Shown: positions 8,444-11,289 of the stretch, in pieces | How positions within the stretch are numbered: the first letter of the stretch is position 1 | Layout: each line of letters begins with the position of its first letter | NCBI GenBank assembly: GCA_002455915.1 | Contig: DKLU01000261.1 | Coordinates: 1 to 11,289, forward strand | Length of the DNA stretch: 11,289 nt | Direction of reading: 5' to 3' | DNA from: Chryseobacterium sp. UBA6632 | GTDB taxonomy: Bacteria > Bacteroidota > Bacteroidia > Flavobacteriales > Weeksellaceae | Position numbers and translations under genes: made by a program | Notes under the pieces: generated by a model | Told to the model about the DNA's origin: nothing | Database searches by the model: none | Seen by the model: only the letters and a program-made list of their open reading frames with translations

Positions 8444-9016
8444 ATGAAAAAAATAACCTTTTTAGTTTTCGCTTTTTTATCTGTGGTAGTTTTTGGGCAA
8501 TCGGTGCAAAAGCTGGTAAAAGATTTAGATGGAGATTTAATAAAAGATACCATTCGAATCGACAGCGATTCAAAAACATTAATTTGCCTTTTATCTACGC
8601 AGAAATTTAAAAAAATCCAAAGTGGAAAAATCCAAAAGCTAAATTTTGGAAACATGCTTGTTTCTACAAAAAAAGGTTTTGAATTCTGGAATGATTTCGA
8701 CAGATCGGGCTTTCAATGCGTTTTCGAATATGATCCGAAAGCAAAGAAAATACAACTGGTGAAAATGCGAAGAGTAGATGATATTTTACGCTTAGATTTT
8801 GGTGAAAAAGCCAAAGGAGAATCGAGCATCAATCTTTTAACCAATGAATATTTGGGCGATTTTTATAAAGCTTCGGGAGAAAAACTCCAAAAAATCCCAA
8901 CTATTAAAGCAAAAATGGTTTTTCCGAAAACATATCTTGAAAACTTCAGCGATGCGTTGTGTTTTGATTATGAAGCGCAATGTTTGGCTTTATATAAAAA
9001 GAATGGTGGATCGTAA
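8444..9016 (+). CDS. Exported soluble protein of unknown function, possible second immunity factor
   Basis: Read from the ATG at 8444 the product has 190 residues. I chose this start over the in-frame ATG at 8426 because it gives a clean signal peptide: MKKITFLVFAFLSVVVFGQ, with cleavage before Ser20. There is no lipobox Cys, so a soluble periplasmic or outer protein is expected. Just after cleavage comes DLDGDLIKD (27-35), shaped like an acidic calcium-binding loop of the DxDGDxxxD type. The remainder is a Lys-rich alpha/beta sequence that I do not recognise (motifs STQKFKKIQSGKI, FGNMLVSTKKGFEFW). It sits about 190 bases after the three-helix protein, beyond the terminator candidate, so it may have its own promoter, though I see no convincing one. 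Placement beside a lipase-like effector suggests a periplasmic immunity role. This is inference only. Confidence 0.65.
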   Translation: MKKITFLVFAFLSVVVFGQSVQKLVKDLDGDLIKDTIRIDSDSKTLICLLSTQKFKKIQSGKIQKLNFGNMLVSTKKGFEFWNDFDRSGFQCVFEYDPKAKKIQLVKMRRVDDILRLDFGEKAKGESSINLLTNEYLGDFYKASGEKLQKIPTIKAKMVFPKTYLENFSDALCFDYEAQCLALYKKNGGS

Positions 9017-9061
9017 AATTTTTTTAGATTTAAAAGTATATTTGAAATTTTTATTATTCTA

Positions 9062-9233
9062 TTTTTTTAACGCAAAGTTTTAATTCAACTTTACCTATTG
9101 TTTTAAGAATGCAAAGACAAATCAAATTTGCTTCACGAAGCTTGAAAACACAGCTTCGGGAAATCAACTTGTTGACTCTTCTTGGCTCACTTAGATAATT
9201 AACTATCTAAATAAAATCTTTGCGTCAAAAAAA
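9062..9233. repeat. MITE-like intergenic element with 16-bp terminal inverted repeats
   Basis: The ends are TTTTTTTAACGCAAAG (9062-9077) and CTTTGCGTCAAAAAAA (9218-9233), which are inverted copies matching at 15 of 16 positions. Both are flanked outward by TA, which could be a target duplication or chance. The inside is dense in dyads: CGAAGCT (9136-9142) / AGCTTCG (9152-9158), TCAAC (9164-9168) / GTTGA (9171-9175), and TTAGATA (9191-9197) / TATCTAA (9204-9210). It has no coding potential and is less AT-rich than its surroundings. The structure suggests a mobile miniature element or a genome-wide interspersed palindrome with an RNA-folding role. I cannot see other copies in this window. Confidence 0.6.
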
Positions 9234-9444
9234 TATAGATTTTGTAATATTTAAAAAAGTTCTAACAAGATTAGGAAAAGAATTTGAAAATTTAAATCCG
9301 AATATCAATTTTCAGATTTTTTTGAGTTCAAAAAATTAAATTAAGATATTTTAAGAAAGTTTAAAATTAACTTAATTTAATCTTAATATTTCTCATTATG
9401 GTGTTAAAATTAATTGTTTTTAAATTGAATTTTATTGTAATAAA

Positions 9445-9473
9445 TTGTTGATTTTTAAATAATTATATTTTTG
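9445..9473 (+). promoter_or_regulatory. Bacteroidota-type promoter candidate for hcp
   Basis: TATTTTTG at 9466-9473 fits the Bacteroidota -7 element TAnnTTTG exactly, and TTG at 9445-9447 lies 18 bases upstream of it, suiting the -33 TTTG/TTG element. Transcription would begin near 9480, giving an hcp leader of roughly 160 bases. In AT-rich DNA such matches can arise by chance. The correct spacing and the position before a normally highly expressed gene support it. Confidence 0.45.
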
Positions 9474-9486
9474 ATTAAATCTAATG

Positions 9487-9523
9487 TCGTAGAATTACTA
9501 CACCAAATCGTAGAATTACTACA
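9487..9523 (+). repeat. Tandem 16-bp direct repeat, possible operator or leader hairpins
   Basis: The sequence TCGTAGAATTACTACA occurs perfectly at 9487-9502 and 9508-9523. The period is 21 bp, about two helical turns, so both copies face the same side of DNA. Each copy contains the dyad GTAG-aatta-CTAC. They begin 14 bases after the promoter candidate's -7 element, so they lie at or just after the expected start of transcription. They could be a repressor operator or two small hairpins at the 5' end of the hcp message. The repeat is certain; the function is inference. Confidence 0.6.
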
Positions 9524-9588
9524 AAAAATAAAATTCACTTTTAAAAGCTTTTCAGATAAAATTATCAACCATATCTTTGTTTCACAAT

Positions 9589-9623
9589 CAAATCACAAAT
9601 TATTACCAAATCACAAAATATTA
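9589..9623 (+). repeat. 17-bp direct repeat immediately before hcp
   Basis: CAAATCACAAATTATTA (9589-9605) and CAAATCACAAAATATTA (9607-9623) match at 16 of 17 positions with an 18-bp period. They end 20 bases before the hcp ATG, in unstructured A/C-rich leader sequence of the sort that aids translation in Bacteroidota. They may be a translation-enhancing leader, a protein-binding site, or slippage-derived duplication. Confidence 0.5.
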
Positions 9624-9643
9624 ACGATTAAAATTTACAAAAC

Positions 9644-10048
9644 ATGGCAGCAAATTCAAGAGGAATCTTAAAATTCAACGGCGGAGAAGGTCAAAAATTA
9701 TTGAAGCTAAACTACAGTGTATCAAGATCTACAGACGTTTCAGGGCGTGTAGCATCAGACCCATCTAATGCAATCATCAAGCTTACAGTAGAAGCTACTG
9801 AAAAATCAGACATCCTTGAAAGTTTATTGAACGGAAAATACAAGCCTACACAAGGTGAAATTACATTCAACAAATCTCACGAAGAAGGTACTTTAATTAC
9901 GCTAAACTGGGAAAACGGATATGTAATTCAACACGAAGTAGACTTCGACGCGGTAGATGAAAACAGTATGCTGATTAGCTTTATCATCAGTGCAGAGAAA
10001 ATCAATTATGGTAATTCTGCTTACGAAGGTATCTGGCCGGGGAACTAA
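9644..10048 (+). CDS. hcp: T6SS tube protein Hcp (TssD)
   Basis: A 134-residue protein of the Bacteroidota Hcp/TssD family, which stacks as hexameric rings to form the secreted inner tube. The sequence is the compact beta-barrel type, with GILKFNGGEGQKLLKLNYS at the N-terminus, a SGRVASDPSNAIIKLTVEAT segment around 33-52, and the C-terminal strand FIISAEKINYGNSAYEG. The length suits a single Hcp domain with no C-terminal toxin extension. There is no signal peptide, as expected for a T6SS substrate. The ATG at 9644 starts the conserved MAANSRG sequence and is preceded by an A-rich leader with no Shine-Dalgarno. The gene appears monocistronic: it has its own promoter candidate with a long leader and a strong terminator at 10086-10128, which would allow high expression apart from the clpV and vgrG genes. 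Confidence 0.9.
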   Translation: MAANSRGILKFNGGEGQKLLKLNYSVSRSTDVSGRVASDPSNAIIKLTVEATEKSDILESLLNGKYKPTQGEITFNKSHEEGTLITLNWENGYVIQHEVDFDAVDENSMLISFIISAEKINYGNSAYEGIWPGN

Positions 10049-10085
10049 AACCTACAATCATCTTAGTAAAAATAAAATTGGTAAG

Positions 10086-10128
10086 CAGAATAGTTGCTCT
10101 TTTCAGAGTTGACTATTCTGTTTTTTTT
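10086..10128 (+). terminator. Strong intrinsic terminator after hcp
   Basis: A perfect 9-bp stem CAGAATAGT (10086-10094) / ACTATTCTG (10112-10120) encloses a second small stem CTCT/AGAG with loop TTTC, and is followed by eight T (10121-10128). It starts 38 bases after the hcp stop. This is the clearest terminator in the window and should largely uncouple hcp from the vgrG downstream. Confidence 0.85.
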
Positions 10129-10270
10129 GTTTAAGAAATTAGTTCTTTTTTAGGATTAATAAATTTCTAATGTAAATTCATTTTTATATTAAATGAAATG
10201 TTGGCTGTGAATATGTTGTTGGATTATTAATGGAAAATGATAATAAAAATAAACACAAACACAAGGATCC

Positions 10271-11289
10271 ATGTTTCAGGATAAAAAATTACCGCCTATA
10301 AAAAACAATCATATTAATGATTCTCTGAAGAATGTACAGAGTGAGGCACAAGAGAAAGTTGTGAAAACAACCGAGGAAAAACTGCAGCAGGCAAATGGAG
10401 AGATAGGAAAAATAAAACAAACAGCTGCAACAGTTCAGCAGAATTATTTGGAAAAAGGAAAGAATACGTCTGATATGTTCATGAATCAGATTTCCGGAAA
10501 CGATAACTCTTCCATTTTGAAAGAAAAAGTATGGTCTAAGCAACCGACTTCTAAAATACACAATGCCGCGGCGATTCCGCAAAGCCAAATCATGGGCATC
10601 AATCGTGTCGTGAAGCTGGAAATCGTTATCGAAGGAAAAACAATTACCCACTTTAAACATTTTAAGCTTACCCAAAGTGCGGTAAAACATCATGAATTCA
10701 GTCTGATGTTGGCCTATGATAGCTTAGGAAATGCCGAAAATCATAATCTTCAGGAAGCTCAAAATTTTTTAGGAAAACGCATAACAGTCATTTTTAAATA
10801 TAAAGATGTAGAAGAAGGCCCCGAAAGAAATTTTGTAGGCGTAATTACCGAAGTTGGTTTCAGCCAGGAAAAAGGAAGTTTAGGAAATATAGTTCTTACA
10901 GGTTTTAGCCCAACTATTCTTTTAGATGCCGCTCCGCATATTCAAAGTTTTGGAGGAAAGCAGCAAATTAGCCTGAATAGCATTGCAAATGAAGTCATTA
11001 AAGAAGGTTTAGGACAAAATACCTTTGATTACAGAGTAGACTCCCAACACGGAAACGTTTCATACAGTTCGCAATACGAAGAAACGCATTATAATTATTT
11101 GGCCAGAATAGCAGAAGCGTATGGCGAGCAATTTTATTATGATGGTGAAGTTTTACATTTCGGAAAACTTCCTCCGCAGGAAAAACCAGTCAACCTTACC
11201 TATGGAAGCAGCGTGAATGATGTTAAAATTAAAATGAAAGCACAGCATGTGAATCCTACTTTTTACGGATACAACAGCAGTAAAAATGA
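10271..11289 (+). CDS. vgrG: T6SS spike protein VgrG (TssI), copy 2, with N-terminal extension; 3' end outside window
   Basis: The frame from the ATG at 10271 stays open to the window end, giving 339 residues. Residues 109-339 align without trouble to residues 30-260 of the first VgrG, sharing HFKLTQSA, LGKR, FVGVIT, SPTILLD, APHIQSFGG, ETHYNYLAR and AEAYGEQFYYDGEVLHFGK. The window therefore ends inside the gp27-like region, before the OB fold and spike. The first 108 residues are about 79 longer than in copy 1. They are Lys/Glu/Gln-rich and helical (for example SEAQEKVVKTTEEKLQQANG, about 24-43), likely a coiled coil, followed by a polar linker. AAGGA lies only a few bases before the ATG, too close for a standard Shine-Dalgarno site. 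About 140 bases separate it from the hcp terminator, so it probably has its own promoter, but I see no convincing one. Its downstream cargo is not in view. Confidence 0.9.
   Translation, partial: MFQDKKLPPIKNNHINDSLKNVQSEAQEKVVKTTEEKLQQANGEIGKIKQTAATVQQNYLEKGKNTSDMFMNQISGNDNSSILKEKVWSKQPTSKIHNAAAIPQSQIMGINRVVKLEIVIEGKTITHFKHFKLTQSAVKHHEFSLMLAYDSLGNAENHNLQEAQNFLGKRITVIFKYKDVEEGPERNFVGVITEVGFSQEKGSLGNIVLTGFSPTILLDAAPHIQSFGGKQQISLNSIANEVIKEGLGQNTFDYRVDSQHGNVSYSSQYEETHYNYLARIAEAYGEQFYYDGEVLHFGKLPPQEKPVNLTYGSSVNDVKIKMKAQHVNPTFYGYNSSKN

Larger units (their letters stand above)
9017..9643. other. 627-base AT-rich intergenic region with repeats and regulatory signals
   Basis: I find no credible gene here. 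It contains, in order: the 172-bp element with terminal inverted repeats (9062-9233); an AT-only-looking stretch with an 11-bp inverted repeat ATTAAATTAAG (9335-9345) / CTTAATTTAAT (9371-9381), which may be chance in such DNA; a Bacteroidota-type promoter candidate (9445-9473); a tandem 16-bp repeat (9487-9523); and a 17-bp direct repeat (9589-9623) just before hcp. A short open frame at 9471-9671 is not credible because its peptide arises from the direct repeats and it overlaps the hcp start. Confidence 0.7.

Noticed and set aside
8844..9083. A 79-codon + strand frame overlapping the end of the exported protein gene.
   Set aside because: It overlaps a gene with a good signal peptide and continuous coding sequence. 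The product is Lys/Phe-rich with no features.
9335..9381. An 11-bp inverted repeat considered as a terminator or operator.
   Set aside because: It is made almost only of A and T in a very AT-rich stretch with a 25-base loop and no T-tract, so chance is a sufficient explanation.
9487..9523. Direct repeats considered as a minimal CRISPR array.
   Set aside because: The repeat is only 16 bp with a 5-bp spacer and two copies, and no cas gene is present.
9471..9671. A 66-codon + strand frame before hcp, starting at TTG.
   Set aside because: Its repeated VVELLHQIVELLQ sequence is just the translation of the 21-bp-period DNA repeat, and it runs into the hcp start in another frame.
10264..10273. GGATCC directly before the ATG of vgrG-2, resembling a cloning junction.
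   Set aside because: The sequence on both sides fits the same genome, and a six-base match is expected by chance. There is no vector-like sequence.
10289..10693. A 134-codon open frame on the minus strand.
   Set aside because: It lies wholly opposite vgrG-2, whose + strand frame has clear VgrG homology to copy 1. The minus peptide is Phe/Leu/Arg-rich in the way expected of an antisense shadow.

Overview
The window looks like part of a subtype iii type VI secretion system (T6SS-iii) from a Bacteroidota bacterium, most likely Flavobacteriales of the Chryseobacterium/Weeksellaceae kind. The support is the low G+C, AT-rich intergenic DNA, A-rich leaders with few Shine-Dalgarno sites, signal peptides ending in NAQ or FGQ, and the Bacteroidota-type Hcp and VgrG sequences. 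The genus is inferred from sequence style only. Every gene I support lies on the + strand.

Layout. (1) 1-752: 3' part of a YD-repeat-like (Rhs-like) protein of unknown role. (2) 827-3322: ClpV/TssH, the AAA+ unfoldase that recycles the contracted sheath. (3) 3382-4239: exported SLT-family lytic transglycosylase with a LysM-like tail. (4) 4287-6224: VgrG/TssI spike protein. (5) 6231-7901: a large alpha/beta-hydrolase with a GHSHGG nucleophile motif, a probable lipase effector, starting in the same reading frame six bases after the VgrG stop. (6) 7905-8252: small three-helix membrane protein, candidate immunity. (7) AT-rich terminator, then 8444-9016: exported soluble protein, a second immunity candidate. 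(8) 9017-9643: a 627-base AT-rich gap holding a 172-bp repeat with terminal inverted repeats, a Bacteroidota-type promoter candidate and two pairs of direct repeats. (9) 9644-10048: Hcp/TssD tube protein, followed by a strong intrinsic terminator. (10) 10271-end: 5' part of a second VgrG, closely related to the first but with about 80 extra residues at its N-terminus.

How the genes fit together. Hcp forms the tube, VgrG the spike and ClpV recycles the sheath. The transglycosylase could open peptidoglycan for the apparatus or act as an effector. VgrG-1, the hydrolase and the small membrane protein form a spike-cargo-immunity module. The spacing suggests one transcript from clpV (or earlier) to the terminator at 8288-8311. 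hcp appears to be a separate transcript with a long leader. vgrG-2 probably begins a second cargo module continuing past the window.

Most notable: the VgrG-1/hydrolase junction, which looks like one evolved VgrG divided by a stop codon; the hydrolase with two differently located immunity candidates; the repeat architecture in front of hcp; and the N-terminal extension on VgrG-2. No PAAR or sheath, baseplate or membrane-complex gene is in the window.
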